33,764 nucleotides of DNA from Welwitschia mirabilis (Eukaryota > Gnetophyta > Gnetopsida > Welwitschiales): contig JBOZIK010000001.1 in NCBI GenBank assembly GCA_051453625.1, forward strand, positions 11,599,059 to 11,632,822, read 5' to 3'. Position 1 is the stretch's first letter. Every line of letters starts with the position of its first letter. Shown here piece by piece: positions 10,823-22,331 of the stretch. Below the pieces are notes generated by a model that saw only the letters and a list, made by a program, of their open reading frames with translations, was not told where the DNA came from and made no database searches. The translations under genes and the position numbers were made by a program.

Positions 10823-10969
10823 ATATGGTTTGATTCATTCTTTCTTTTATTATTCTTGGGCTAATGTTCTAATAAATATTACATTTTTCTTAGTTATATA
10901 TGGTTTGATTCATTCTTTCTTTCATTATACTTGGGCTAATGTTCTAATAAACATTACATTTTTTTAGTT
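10823..10969 (+). repeat. 75-bp tandem duplication
   Basis: Two nearly identical copies start at 10823 and 10898, each beginning ATATGGTTTGATTCATTC and passing through CTTGGGCTAATGTTCTAATAAA to a T-run and AGTTA. They differ at only a few positions, so the duplication is recent compared with the other repeats in the window. Confidence 0.85.
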
Positions 10970-13000
10970 AAAAACTAGGATACATACTGCTTTTTAATAT
11001 AACTTTTTAAATCCTTTTTATTGCTTCATTTAATTNNNNNNNNNNTCCATCTATAATTTAACCCTTATATTTTTATTACCTTAAATCAAAATATCTAATG
11101 TTTTACCTTAATAAGAAAAATCCACTTATCATTAGATATTTTTATTTATCATTCCCCCCTAATTGCATTAAATATTTGTAAGATTTGCTATAAGATTCTT
11201 TCTTATTATTCTCTTTGGGGTTTATATTTTTTTCTTTGAATTCATTGTAATGGTTTATATTTTCATTTCTCTTCCTTTGAAATTCCTTTCGATTGTAATG
11301 CTTCTTTCTATTGTTTCTTTTCTAATTCCTTGTTTTACTTCTTATGCGAAAGGCTAACCAAAAAAATTGAGTTCATTATTTTAATTTTCATCTTTACTAT
11401 TCTCCTTCCTTGTTCCATTTAGGAAAAAAATATTATGAAGGTTTCATCCTACCTTGTACCATTATTCTTTCTTATCTACTCTTACCTTTAGGTGTTTTAT
11501 GTTTTCTTCTGTCTTTTCAAATATTGAACATAAACTTAAAAGTTTACATCACACTAAGGCATCAACATAAATTATTTATAACTAAGGATGAATACCTTGA
11601 TTTTCTTTCAAGATTTATCATTTTAATGTTTTCTATTTGCTTATGCTTAATTTAAATATATAACCATGTTAAGTTGAACTTATACACTTTATTTATGACA
11701 AGATATAGATGAATTGATTCTTTGAATTTAAATGCAACAACTTCAAGAATGTCCTTATTCCAAAATTAATGGCAGATCCTTACATTATTATTAATATTTA
11801 CTCCTTTTAAATGTTTATTTATTTATCTTTTATGATTTTCATTTGGTCATAGCTAATCAAAGAGATTAAAAATCACAATAGTAGATAGAGAAAACTATTA
11901 ATATCTTTATTTGTTTTAAAAAATAAAAATAATAAATTCACTAAATTATTTCAAAAATTTTAGAGTTACTAGTGGTAGAAAAATTGAATGTAAAATATGT
12001 AATAAATAATAAATGTAAATAATAATTAAATAAATAGAAAACTAAAAATAAGTTGAGTTTATATGATTCTAATCCTTTCTATCCTATCTCTAAGGAATAA
12101 TGTAGTTTTTTTAAATAGAATTAAAAACATTAAGAATATAGTTTTTCATTCCATGTCTAAGTGCAATGGTTTCATTTATATACTATTTAACATTTCCCTC
12201 TTTATTGTATACTTGTAGGATTCTTAAAGGTATTTAAAGGTGTTATTATCATCCTTGTAAGCTTTAAGATCCTAATGATAGATTTACACTAACTAAACTT
12301 CTACATAGATATAGTTTTATGAAAAGAAAACTCTTTAGATATGTTATCATTAATGCTAGAATATAAAAAATAATTAATTACATACAAAGAAAATCATTAC
12401 TCCTTAAGCTTAAAATTCCTACTCTAATTTAGAGCCACTAACTAGACATCCAACCTTATTTACTAACATGCTAATTAGACTTTTACAAGAGTGGTATATT
12501 ACCTAAATATTCCTTAATCATTACAAAATACATCAAATTTAGTAAAGTAATATTCAATGACATTATTTTTTCACAACTAATTTAGATTTTTCTAAATATA
12601 TAATGTTTTCTCCATATTTCAAAATATTCAAATCACTTTTACTAACATTAGCTTTTTGTTTATGTTAAAGTTAAGCATTAGAACATACTAAAACTATTAA
12701 TGTAAAGCCAATAATGTTTAAACTCAATTTGAAATATTTTGCCATTATGTCTCTAAGAATCTAGAATCTATTGAATAAAATAAATGTACACGATAGGAGT
12801 TTGAAAGATGTCCTTTATAAAGTTACCTAGATTTTTGGGTAAAACTTGAAATAATTTCATCAAATTATGGCTAGTGATGTTCTATCCATTTGGAATGTTA
12901 TCTACTTATGAACATTTATAGAAACAATATTTATCTTCAATAATATTTTGACCTAATATTGAAATAATTGTTCTTTATAAGAAACATGAAATCATTTATC
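10970..13000. other. AT-rich intergenic DNA with a 10-N gap
   Basis: No gene is seen. An 81-codon frame at 11410-11655 (hydrophobic, Leu/Ile/Phe-rich) has no recognisable motif and looks like chance. The DNA is T-rich at 10980-11500 and A-rich further on, with many homopolymer runs. Confidence 0.5.
11036..11045. other. Assembly gap of 10 N
   Basis: Ten Ns in a row, between TTTAATT and TCCATCT. The round size suggests a placeholder rather than a measured length. Confidence 0.95.
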
Positions 13001-14350
13001 TATTTTAATTCATAAATAATGAGATTTCATTCTGATCCTACTAATTCAAATCCACAAATAATGTGAAATGATAGCACTTAAATAAGTTATCTTTGGAGAG
13101 GTTCTTTTTCTAATACTATTTAAATAAACTTGCTTCTTTCTGTTCTCATTTTCCCATATGCTGCTTTAAAGTGATTTTTATTTTATAATTGTTTGAAATT
13201 GTTTAGGATCTTAATGAAAACATTATTTTTTTATATTTAATTACCTAGGACAACTATTTCCCTCATAAAAGAAATTTCTTGAGTCACATGAAACATCCTA
13301 TTAGAACATGTGTCAATAATAAAATTTAAAAGATTATGATTATAAGCTAGAAACTAATTAATAGCTTCTACCATCAAAGGCATCAATTTAGCTTTAAAAA
13401 GCATAATATCATTTTGTGTTTAGTGTTTATCTTATGTTATTTTAATTTTTAAACTTTATATATTTTGTTCGAGTATTTATTTATTAATGTAGAGCCTTAA
13501 AAGCCAAAACCAGATTTTTTTTTTTTTTTTTTTTGGTTAAATGAAAATTCCAATACAAAATTTGTTATATTTATTTTTCAAGAAAAACAAGGATTTTATA
13601 CCTCTAATTGCCCTTTTATTAATGCACTCATCTATTTATAATTATTAAAGTTTTTCAATTCTAAGTATTTCTAGAATGAAGTAATTTTAACATGTTCATT
13701 TTCTATTTGTAAAAAATAGTATCACCTGTGTTGTAAATTATAACTTTGACTTTTTAACATTTTTCTTCATTTTAGACTCATAGAAAACTCTATCCAAAAT
13801 ATGTGGCATATGTTGTAAATATTTCTTTATTTTAGAAGTTAATGCAACATAATTCATAAAGAGAAAGAGGTTCACAGGATTATTATTTATTTGTATAGCA
13901 TGATTAGAGGATATCTTGTTTGTGCAAGCATCTAATTCATCAATAAAAATCCCAAAAAATATGAGAAAGAGAGGACAACCTTGGTTAACACCGATAAAAA
14001 TATAAAACATCATGGTTTCTTAAGAAACACTATCTATTAGCTAGATACATATCTCTAACTTTTGAATTGTAGACAATAATGTTACTGGAGTTATAATATT
14101 TTATAACTAATATTAAAGTCAATTCCTAATGATTGAATCATATGCTTGATAAAAATCCATGAAATAGATTTTTGAACCTTTATTAATAAGATGCTTCAAA
14201 TTGATAATATGATCTAGTATAGAATGATATTACCAAAGGTAAGTTAAGAAATGATGTAATTTTTTTCCTTTATCCATCTACTAATATTTGCTTCATTGAT
14301 AGTTCTAAGAGTTTTATAAAAAATTACTAATTACAAATAATCCCTAATAT
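13000..14350 (-). pseudogene. Decayed LINE ORF2 (reverse transcriptase and C-terminal region)
   Basis: Read on the minus strand from about 14350 downward, non-LTR retrotransposon RT blocks appear in order: EANISRWIKEKN, then DHIINLKHLI and IYFMDFYQAYDSI (the FxDFxKAFDS block) at about 14110-14210, then NQGCPL...FGIFIDELD and NLFLFMNYV at 13855-13995. The catalytic Y/FADD motif is destroyed (LFMNYV). After a KKSKL end near 13740 the sequence still tracks a LINE C-terminus in broken frames (RAIRGIKSLFFLKN near 13600-13630; VEAINQFLAYNHNLLN near 13330-13380). A poly-A run on this strand (plus-strand T at 13517-13534) interrupts it. Stops and frameshifts make it dead. The RT is the confident part (13738-14290); the outer limits are estimates. 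No endonuclease was recognised. Confidence 0.75.
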
Positions 14351-16079
14351 TTAAATTTTATTTCTCTCTACTTTTTTATAACATTCTTATCAATATGTCA
14401 TTTTTTGCCTAATCTAAATTTTAATGCATGATTGAGTTTTTACCAAATTACTTTCTAGATAAAAAATATGGTCCACTTTAACATTTTCCCATGTAGGCAT
14501 TTTTCATCAATCATCTTTCCTAAAGCTAATATTTGGATTTATTTATATGTTTTCTCAAATGAAGGGGAAAATTTTCTATTAGGATTCAAAATAACTACTA
14601 TTCCATTTTTATTCTTAAGTATTCTTGATACAAAGTTTGAATATCTTAAAAATAAAAATTATATTCTATATTTTGTCTATATGAAAGAAACTTTAAAGAA
14701 TTCTTTGGTTCTTATTTAAGTAGATATAATAATTCTAAGTGTCATTCTTGCTTGTTTTCATTTATCATTGATTCACTATTTTTTTAGTACTTAGCCACTT
14801 AGATATATGCTGGAAAAGAAATAATAAAATTCATGAGACATTTGTAAAAGGATATCATCTTTTCTAAAGTTTAAATTAAAAATATTAATTTTATTTTTCT
14901 TTTATTATTCTCAATAAACATTTTTTTTCTTTTTTATTATTTTTCCTCCTACTAAAAAAAAAAGAAAATCTATTGTAATAATAAATATAAATATATCAAT
15001 GAAAAGTTTTAACTAAATTTAAACTTACTTTAAGATATTAAATAATTGAAAGACTCATTATGTTTGTGATGAAAAAATTAATACTTTGCATTCTTAAGGC
15101 CTATACAAGTTCAAACATTGGATTTTGAAATTTTTTTCATTTCATTCAAAACTATAGTATCTAATTTTGGTTTCCATTGTAGTTATTATTATCCCATTCA
15201 ATTTAAGCCTTAAGCAAGTATATTCCATTTAATTATACTTTCATAATCTAAGAATCTTTGAGGGTTTTAGTTAATGAGATGAACATATTAAAAACTAATA
15301 CTAGCATTGGAATATTCATAAATAAATATTTTTTTTTCTAGTTAAAGAAAATTAGCACAATATATACTATAAAAGGCCTTCTATATTATATATAATAGCT
15401 TAAAGCGAAATATAAAGGAACATTTTATGCTATGATTTTAAGATGAACAAGTTAGTATATAAAGCTCTTACTGCATTTTCAAAATAAGCTCTCCTTTTAA
15501 GATAGAGTACATTCATTAGATCTAAAATAATATGTATATTTGTCCATCAAGTATAAGAAATACTTTTTCATTGACATTAGTATTCTTTTCTTTATGTTTT
15601 ATTTTTATTTTTTAATGTGAAAGATCTTTTATTTTGAAAGCCAATGTTTCAAAATATTAAGGATAAAGTTGAGAAAGGACACAATTAACCTCCGACCTTA
15701 TTAGGATGTTGAGTATTAGTGAAATATATTCTTTAAGATATTATAATATACTTTTTAAGATTTATGATTTCTTTTGCAAATATTTTTATGGATGCACTTC
15801 CATGCTTTCTAATTTTTTGTATTAAACATGCTAAAAATGGATGACACAAAGTTGCTTGATATTGCGATGCCAATTTTTAGGAATTTGATGATTTATTTTG
15901 AGTACTTTTGCAAGACATTTATACATGTTTAGATGTAATTCTAATGATTATGGAAAACTAATAGAATGATCATTGAAACATGTAATTCATAGCATATTTG
16001 AAGGTATCTCAGGCTTATTTTGATACTTCATACTTTGAAGGAAGGATTAACCATATAGAACATTGATTTCCCATTGAGC
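14351..16079. other. AT-rich intergenic DNA, nothing recognised
   Basis: Short chance frames only (for example 14468-14719). The 5' part of the LINE could extend here on the minus strand, but I could not follow it. Several T-runs occur between 14880 and 14960. Confidence 0.45.
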
Positions 16080-17083
16080 TAGAAGATAGAGAGGCCTGTC
16101 ATCCCCTCTTTCGCTCCCATGATAGGCAAGACGATAACATTACTGACATGGATGGAGTCTGTGGAGCTGACTATGAGGCCTGAAGCTAATGGACCACCTT
16201 TTGATGTGGAGTGATGTTTCCATTGTTGTCCTCATGATAGGATGATAGCTATTTTCTATAGACAAAAAGAATTATCTTTGTAATGGGGTCATGCAGCCCA
16301 TGTGGGTTGCTAGGGTTTCTTCTCTGAATCTTAGAATTGTGGTTCTAGAACTTCAATATGAAACTATAAATACCCTTCCTTTTCTTCACTTCCATTTTCA
16401 TCTTTTGTAATGGATATTCTTGTTATGGACGATTAAAGGATAAGAGGTTCATCCATTAGCTACAGAGAGAAGATTACCTTGGTGTTGGGCTAAGTATCCT
16501 CCATTGAAATCCTACTACTTTATTATAAGTAGATGTTACATTGATGATTAATTTAAAAACTCTTTTTACTTCTATTATGTAAATGTCCCTTAGGGTTTAA
16601 GTTGATTATGGTCTAGTAACAACTCCATAGTTTATTTAGATCATAAGGGAAACATTTGTAAGGTTGACTCTGTTAGTTTAAATCTTACATTGCATTTCAT
16701 TTTATTTCAATTCTGTTTGGCATATCTTATAGTTTATGTTGGTTAGGAATAAGTGATAAACTCTTCTTAATTGATTTAAGTTATAAGGACTAATTCTTGT
16801 GACAAGAGGATTGGAATCCAAATATATTTGTTACAGCTGCATTTCATCCATTGCATTGTATCATCTTCATTTTTCATACATTTATGTTATTGTTTATTTA
16901 TTAGAAAAAAAAGACTAAAATGCTTTGTGAAATTAATTCTCTAACTTCTAGCCTAGTGCCTTTAATGGATTATGACATTCAAGTTAACTCTCGTCTATAC
17001 TAGTATGTGTTTTTTTGCAAGTGTTGGGATTTATAGGTTTTACTTAAGGACCTAAATATTGTATAAGTTCACACTATAATACA
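16080..17083 (+). mobile_element. Probable solo or truncated LTR, U3 to U5
   Basis: Base composition rises clearly toward normal GC at about 16080-16350 (GAGGCCTGTCATCCCC..., CATGATAGGCAAGACG), then a promoter-like stretch with a TATA box at 16365 and a pyrimidine-rich leader follow. The 3' end (AAGGACCTAAATATTGTATAAGTTCACACTA..., about 17045-17083) matches the end of the second retroelement's 5' LTR (31368-31404) and finishes in CA. No primer binding site follows, so this is either a solo LTR or the 3' LTR of an otherwise lost element. The 5' boundary is not defined; 16080 only marks the composition change. Confidence 0.45.
16365..16372 (+). promoter_or_regulatory. TATA box (TATAAATA) in LTR-like segment
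   Basis: A CTATAAATACCC context, followed by a pyrimidine-rich leader (CCTTCCTTTTCTTCACTTCC) and TCTTTTGTAATGG. This is a strong plant-type TATA arrangement, best read as the LTR promoter. Confidence 0.5.
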
Positions 17084-20000
17084 TAGCATGCATTTTATTA
17101 ATCAAGGTACTTTACACCCATTAGATTATTTTTGTTCATTTAGTAGGACATCACATTTTCTTTTCATATTCATTATCTTTCATCTCCCACTCTTACTGTT
17201 GCAACTATGGATATGACATTAAGGGCATAATTGTTAAATAAAAAGTTTTTTTTGGTTAATATTTCCCATGCTTTCTAAGCCTTATTTAAAAGGGTGCTTA
17301 TTTAATAAAAAAGCTTATAAAGTTCTCAAGTTTTTAAAGTACGTGTCTATAAATCTCTATATAAAAAGCATATGTTATTCTAGATAACAATGAAGGAAAT
17401 CAAGGGATAACCTCAAAGTACTTCATGGACATCTCATAGTTTGATTGAAATTTTGTAATTCACATTTCGCAACATGATTGGAATTATCTAGATTTTGATC
17501 TACACAATTGAGTAAAGAAGAACAAATACTTATTCTCTAGATAAATATTGAGCAATAGCCATAAAATTTTAAAATATTTATAGAAGGATCATCTTTTTGG
17601 GTTTTAAATTAAAAATGTTACTTTATTTTTCCATTATTCAATAAGAAAAAAATTATTTTTCGATGCTAGTAAGCATGAAATCTATTGAACTAATGAAAAG
17701 AGAAGGTCAATAAGAAGATTTAACTAAGTTTTTATTTACTTTAAAATTTTGACACTTAGTAATACTCATCAAATTAATGATAAAAATAATTAATACTTAA
17801 ACATTCTAAAGGATCTACAGAACTAAAAATATTTAGATTTGATTTTTTTCATTTTTTTCAAAACTAGATAATTTAGTTCTTCTTCCTATTCTAGCATATG
17901 TTTTTTTCTATATGTTAAGAATTTCACATGAAGAAGATTTAGATCATTTGTTATATCTTTTTCAATATAGTAATAATTAATATCTATACTTATACATTAA
18001 AATGAATAGTCTTGAAGATGACCTTCTCTATTGTGTCTTAAAAAAATAAAATAAAAAGATAGATATAGAATGATGTTTTATTATATGATTTTAGCCAAAC
18101 ATAATGAATGTTTTCATCTACCTTTTTAATTCAATTTGTTTACTTAAGCTATTCTAAGTTAAAAGAGATAAATTTATAAATGGTATACATTAACTTTTCT
18201 TTTCTTTATTTGGAAAATAGGTAATATTAAAATTGAGAACTAATGGATATGGAGATTCATCTCAAAACTCTATAATGTCAAAAATGTTAAAACTTGTTGA
18301 AAGAAGAAATGATATAAAGACTAAAAACCTTATATATTATGAAGCCATTTATATTTTTAAAAAACCATAATGTAAAGATCAAAGAACCCATTTTATTTTT
18401 TTATCTAACCAAAATATATTTTACAGTAATTTTTCCTTCTTCTATAGTTGTTTTTACTTCTTTTTTTCTCTCCTTTTTTACTTTTTATTTTCCTTTTTTT
18501 TTTGGTAAAATCATTTTGTAGTAGCCTTTACTTATTAAAATCCTTCCTCTTTGTAATTGGCTTAATTTCTAAAAGCTTCTTTCTTAATCATTTGTCCTTG
18601 AATGTAATGACGATATGCCAAAGTCTATCTCCTTTGTAATCTATTATATATGTCTACAAAATAAACTACTTTATGTTATGCATTTTTTTCTAGTAACTGC
18701 AAAATTTAAATAATTAAATTTCCATACACTATTTTTAAAATCCTAATTACATATAGTTTTAAGGCTTTTTTACCCTTTTATTTTCTCTTGTTTTAGAGAT
18801 TTAAAAATAATAACATTAACATCTAATCCATGTATTCATGCATGATAAGCCTTTATAATTGTTATACTTTGTTATATTTGAAGTCATGTTCATCAATCTT
18901 AAATTTATAAAACTAGGGTACTCTACTATAGTAGAGGCAGCTTTAACTATTGTTCTATCCTAAAAAACTACAAGGAAATTTTAGAGCTCATAAAGGTTTA
19001 AGTTACTTAGAAAAGATTAAGGTTTTACTCAAAGGATTTAAAAAAGAGTTTAAGAGATTATATATTAAATAAAGTCTCCTTTTAGAAATCAAGAATGATT
19101 ATTAATAAGACAAGCTACAAAAAAAGGCCTACGTAACATGAAAATATTATATTTAATATAAAACAGATTTAAAGATAAGTAATAAATTATTCACTTTAGA
19201 TTTTAAATATCATGAAAGTGATGAGTTTAAAAATCTCCCATCTTATAATAAAATGTAGGAAACACTAAGATAACATAAAACATGTCATAAATACTAATAC
19301 ATCAATCATCTAAACCTAACAATAATTTAAAAGAACAACTCTTATTAATAAAAATAAAATAAAGTTAAAAATATGTTGTTACATATTCATTAATCATAAT
19401 TTTATCAATAATCAAATAAAATAGAAATCCAAGCACAAATCAAAGTGTAATCACCACTAATACAAATACTATAGTGAATATAACTTTGATACAAACTAAG
19501 AATTAGGATTAACAAGGCATATGCTCCATGACACAATCAGTCCCTCATCCCTAAGGACGAAAGAAAGAGGCTTAAAACCTTATAGTGAAACTAACCATTA
19601 TCATAATCATAGAAATTTGGATCTAAAATGATAGAGTTCAAATATAGAATGGAATTCTAGCATTAATCAAATGATAATTCAATGTTTAAATATAATCTAA
19701 TAATGATTAACTCTAAAGGTTAGTTTTGCTTTTATATCCTGAGACTGGGGTGTAGATTACATGGCTATATATTTAGTACATTCATATTTATAACAAATAA
19801 TTATTAGAAAATTTTGTCATGTAAGAGGATTTAGGTATGTAGTCCTTAGTCTTCTTAAGATCTAATTCCATACTTTTGTTCCTTAAATAATTTTTCCTTC
19901 ATTCTATAAGGTTAATTTAGTAAGATATTCTATGTGTAAAAATTCATTCTTTTTGGGATTTGTTTCTCCTAAGAATGCTAGTGGCATCATTGGTTTATGT

Positions 20001-20640
20001 AGTGAAACTAGATCTATTAGGAAATTTATGATAGTTAGACGGTTATAGTTTATATTGATTTAAATTTAGACTAAGTTAAAACTTAGTTATCATTCTTTCA
20101 CAAGGATAACTAGGATTAGCTAAATAAAATTTATACTAACTCTTTCTAACTTGCAAGTTATAAAAAAAAAAAAAAAGAAAAAGAAAAGGAAAAGAAGATG
20201 GAGTTGGAAAATGTTTTAAAACTTCATAGAAAAGTGGAAAGCAAGCTTCAAGTATTGCCTAATTCATCCTCCTATAATTCCTCACTCAATCATATGTAGC
20301 ACTAATCTCAAAAAAAAGTTCAGACCATTAATTATAAAAGTTTAGGCCATGGTGACATAATCTCCTTTACGATTTCAGTATTAGTAAATTCAACGATCAT
20401 TGATCCTATAGCCTTATAATAAAAATGGAAAGTACAAACTAACTATGCATAAGATCCATGAAATATTAAAATTATGAACTAATTAACTAATCAAATTTAC
20501 TCAGTTGACCAAACTAAAACTTGATAGTACCTTATCCCTTAAGTATTCCTAGTATAAAATGAAATGAAACTAACAATCAAAAGGAAATAACTATTTAGTA
20601 TTAAATCAGTTAAAATGCACATTACATCAAAAATGAAAGA
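17084..20640. other. AT-rich intergenic DNA, nothing recognised
   Basis: 3.5 kb without a gene. Contains T-rich tracts (18390-18510), an A/G-rich tract at 20161-20200 and only short chance frames such as 18339-18521. A C-containing patch at 19530-19565 (CAATCAGTCCCTCATCCCTAAGGACG) has no assignable identity. Confidence 0.45.
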
Positions 20641-20661
20641 AAGTAGAATGGGCTTTTCAAG

Positions 20662-20694
20662 CTCCTTGAAAGTAAGCTCACTTTTCAAGGAAGT
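20662..20694. repeat. Short inverted repeat (hairpin)
   Basis: CTCCTTGAAAGT and ACTTTTCAAGGAAG are reverse complements with one bulge, separated by the loop AAGCTC. A partial copy of the arm also lies just upstream (CTTTTCAAG at 20653), so two overlapping hairpins are possible. Confidence 0.6.
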
Positions 20695-20984
20695 ACTTAG
20701 AAGGCTATTATGCCTTAATGCTTTAAATATTTCTTGCTTTACCTAAATAAAGTATGAATACAATGAAGAACTCAAGGTCCTTTTATAGGTAAGCATGCAA
20801 AAAGGGAATGGTTACAAGCTTATGTCTTGTAGCATTAGGTGGATGGTTATACAATGATGACATTAGGTAGAATAGTTTATTATTTCTTCCATTTGATAGA
20901 GATTCCTGTGACGACGTCAACACTTAGCTCCTAGATGCTATAATTATTGCCAACCACTATTATTATCATGTATCTCCATTATCA

Positions 20985-21409
20985 TCCTACTTATTAATGC
21001 CACTTGTCACTCTATGAGTTCTCATCATCATGTCATGTGTCATCAAGAATGAAGAATAATTATAAGATAAAAATATGATCAATCCCATGACTCTAATTGA
21101 TTTAATTCTTCATGATAAATCAGGAACATAAGATTTAAAATGTTCTGCCCTCCTAGACTAGTAATGCTAGTAGTCCTAGTTAGTGGCACTGATGTTTTAG
21201 CTTGATTGATCATGAACTTTTGACATAGCCTTCAAGAAGTATCAAATACCCTAAAAATTTCATGGAAAAAAACTATAAGTTTAAAATTAATATAGAAATC
21301 AATAGAAGACATGCTTTTGTGTTAAAATTAATTAAATCAATGTCTTTCATTAAGATGAATTAGTCATTTAACTTGATTATAATATCCATTTTTACATGTC
21401 AACACACTT
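20985..21409 (+). repeat. Diverged direct repeat, copy 1
   Basis: It aligns over about 420 bp with 23785-24201: TTAATGCCACTTGTCAC, CATCATCATGTCATGTGTCATC, GGAACATAAGATTT, TTTCATGGAAAAA, GACATGCTTTTGTG and TTAGTCATTTAACTTGATTAT all have counterparts in the same order. The spacing of 2.8 kb and same orientation would suit the LTRs of a small decayed element, but no internal coding was recognised. It could equally be two copies of a dispersed repeat. Confidence 0.65.
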
Positions 21410-21933
21410 CCTAACTAGACTTTTCCAAGTACCTTAGCAAAAGTTGATAATGATATAGTTAAACATGGAAAAATTGTCTAAGTAAAAGTGCTCAAGTGGG
21501 AAAACGACTTAACTTTGAAAAATTTCATAACTAATTTTCTATAATTAATGCATTAAAACCAAAAATTTTGATGGAAAATAGATTTCATATCCTTCAAATA
21601 AAACTAAATTTTATTCTCAAACTTATATGATAAAAAAGTATTAAAACCATTTTAAGAATATAGCCTTAGAACAATTGTGATAAGTCCTTTTATTGAAAAC
21701 CATGTAAAATGATGTAGCTAAGCTATGAAAGGGGAAAATATAACTAATGCAAAATAACCATTTTATTTATTGATAAGAATCCTAAGTGAAAAAGCAAATC
21801 TTAAAAAATTTATTTTTATGAGATGGCATGAGCTAAAATGGATGATGAAGATGGACAATGAAAATATAATAATGGACTTAACCATTAACCTATAAATAAA
21901 TGAGTAGACTTACTTAAGCTAATGGCCTTGTTA

Positions 21934-21968
<35 letters not shown>
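21934..21968 (+). repeat. (ATT)n microsatellite
   Basis: About eleven perfect ATT units, with one more ATT-like unit on the left side. Confidence 0.95.
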
Positions 21969-22215
21969 GATCTTGAAATCAACTAAGTGTATTCTTAACT
22001 GAATAACTTATAAGAATTTAAGAAATCATAGCAAATCCTTAGTGTAAAAATTAAAAGACAACAAAACACTAAATTCTCTCATTCCCACGTTTTAATTTCC
22101 ATTATTTTTCATTTCTACCATTGCCTGTGTCCTTAGTTTAAGCCTTTGAATCACATGAACATCTACTATTATCACTCCACCTCTAATAGAATTAAGCATG
22201 TTGATGTATGAAGAA

Positions 22216-22331
22216 GTTAAGGCTGCGTTGCCAGTAAGCATCCATGGTCCTGATGTAGTTGAACATATCATAAAATAGATTGTTAGAGCTGCATGACCAA
22301 TGAGCATTTATAGTATCGATGTAATTAACTA
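22216..22331. repeat. 66-bp tandem duplication, two copies
   Basis: Copies start at 22216 and 22282: GTTAAGGCTGCGTTGCCAGT and GTTAGAGCTGCATGACCAAT, each continuing (A/G)AGCAT..AT(G/A)GT..(T/C)GATGTA(G/A)TT. The first copy keeps a CpG (GCGTTG) where the second has CATGA. A shorter related piece (AATTAAGCATGTTGATGTA) lies just before. The minus strand translates both into similar MLxGxAALT peptides, but this is a by-product of the repeat rather than a gene. Confidence 0.7.

Noticed and set aside
11410-11655. 81-codon hydrophobic frame that could be a small membrane protein.
   Set aside because: T-rich DNA always yields Phe/Leu/Ile-rich frames; the start context and neighbours give no support.
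13290-13380. Copia-type protease remnant on the minus strand (IIDTCSNRMFHVT resembles the DSG active-site region).
   Set aside because: The text before it (VEAINQFLAYNHNLLN) follows the LINE C-terminus in order, and no copia integrase or RT was found beside it. It is better explained as part of the LINE.
22092-22307. Small protein with two MLxGxAALT repeats on the minus strand.
   Set aside because: The peptide repeat simply reflects the 66-bp DNA duplication; no other gene feature supports it.
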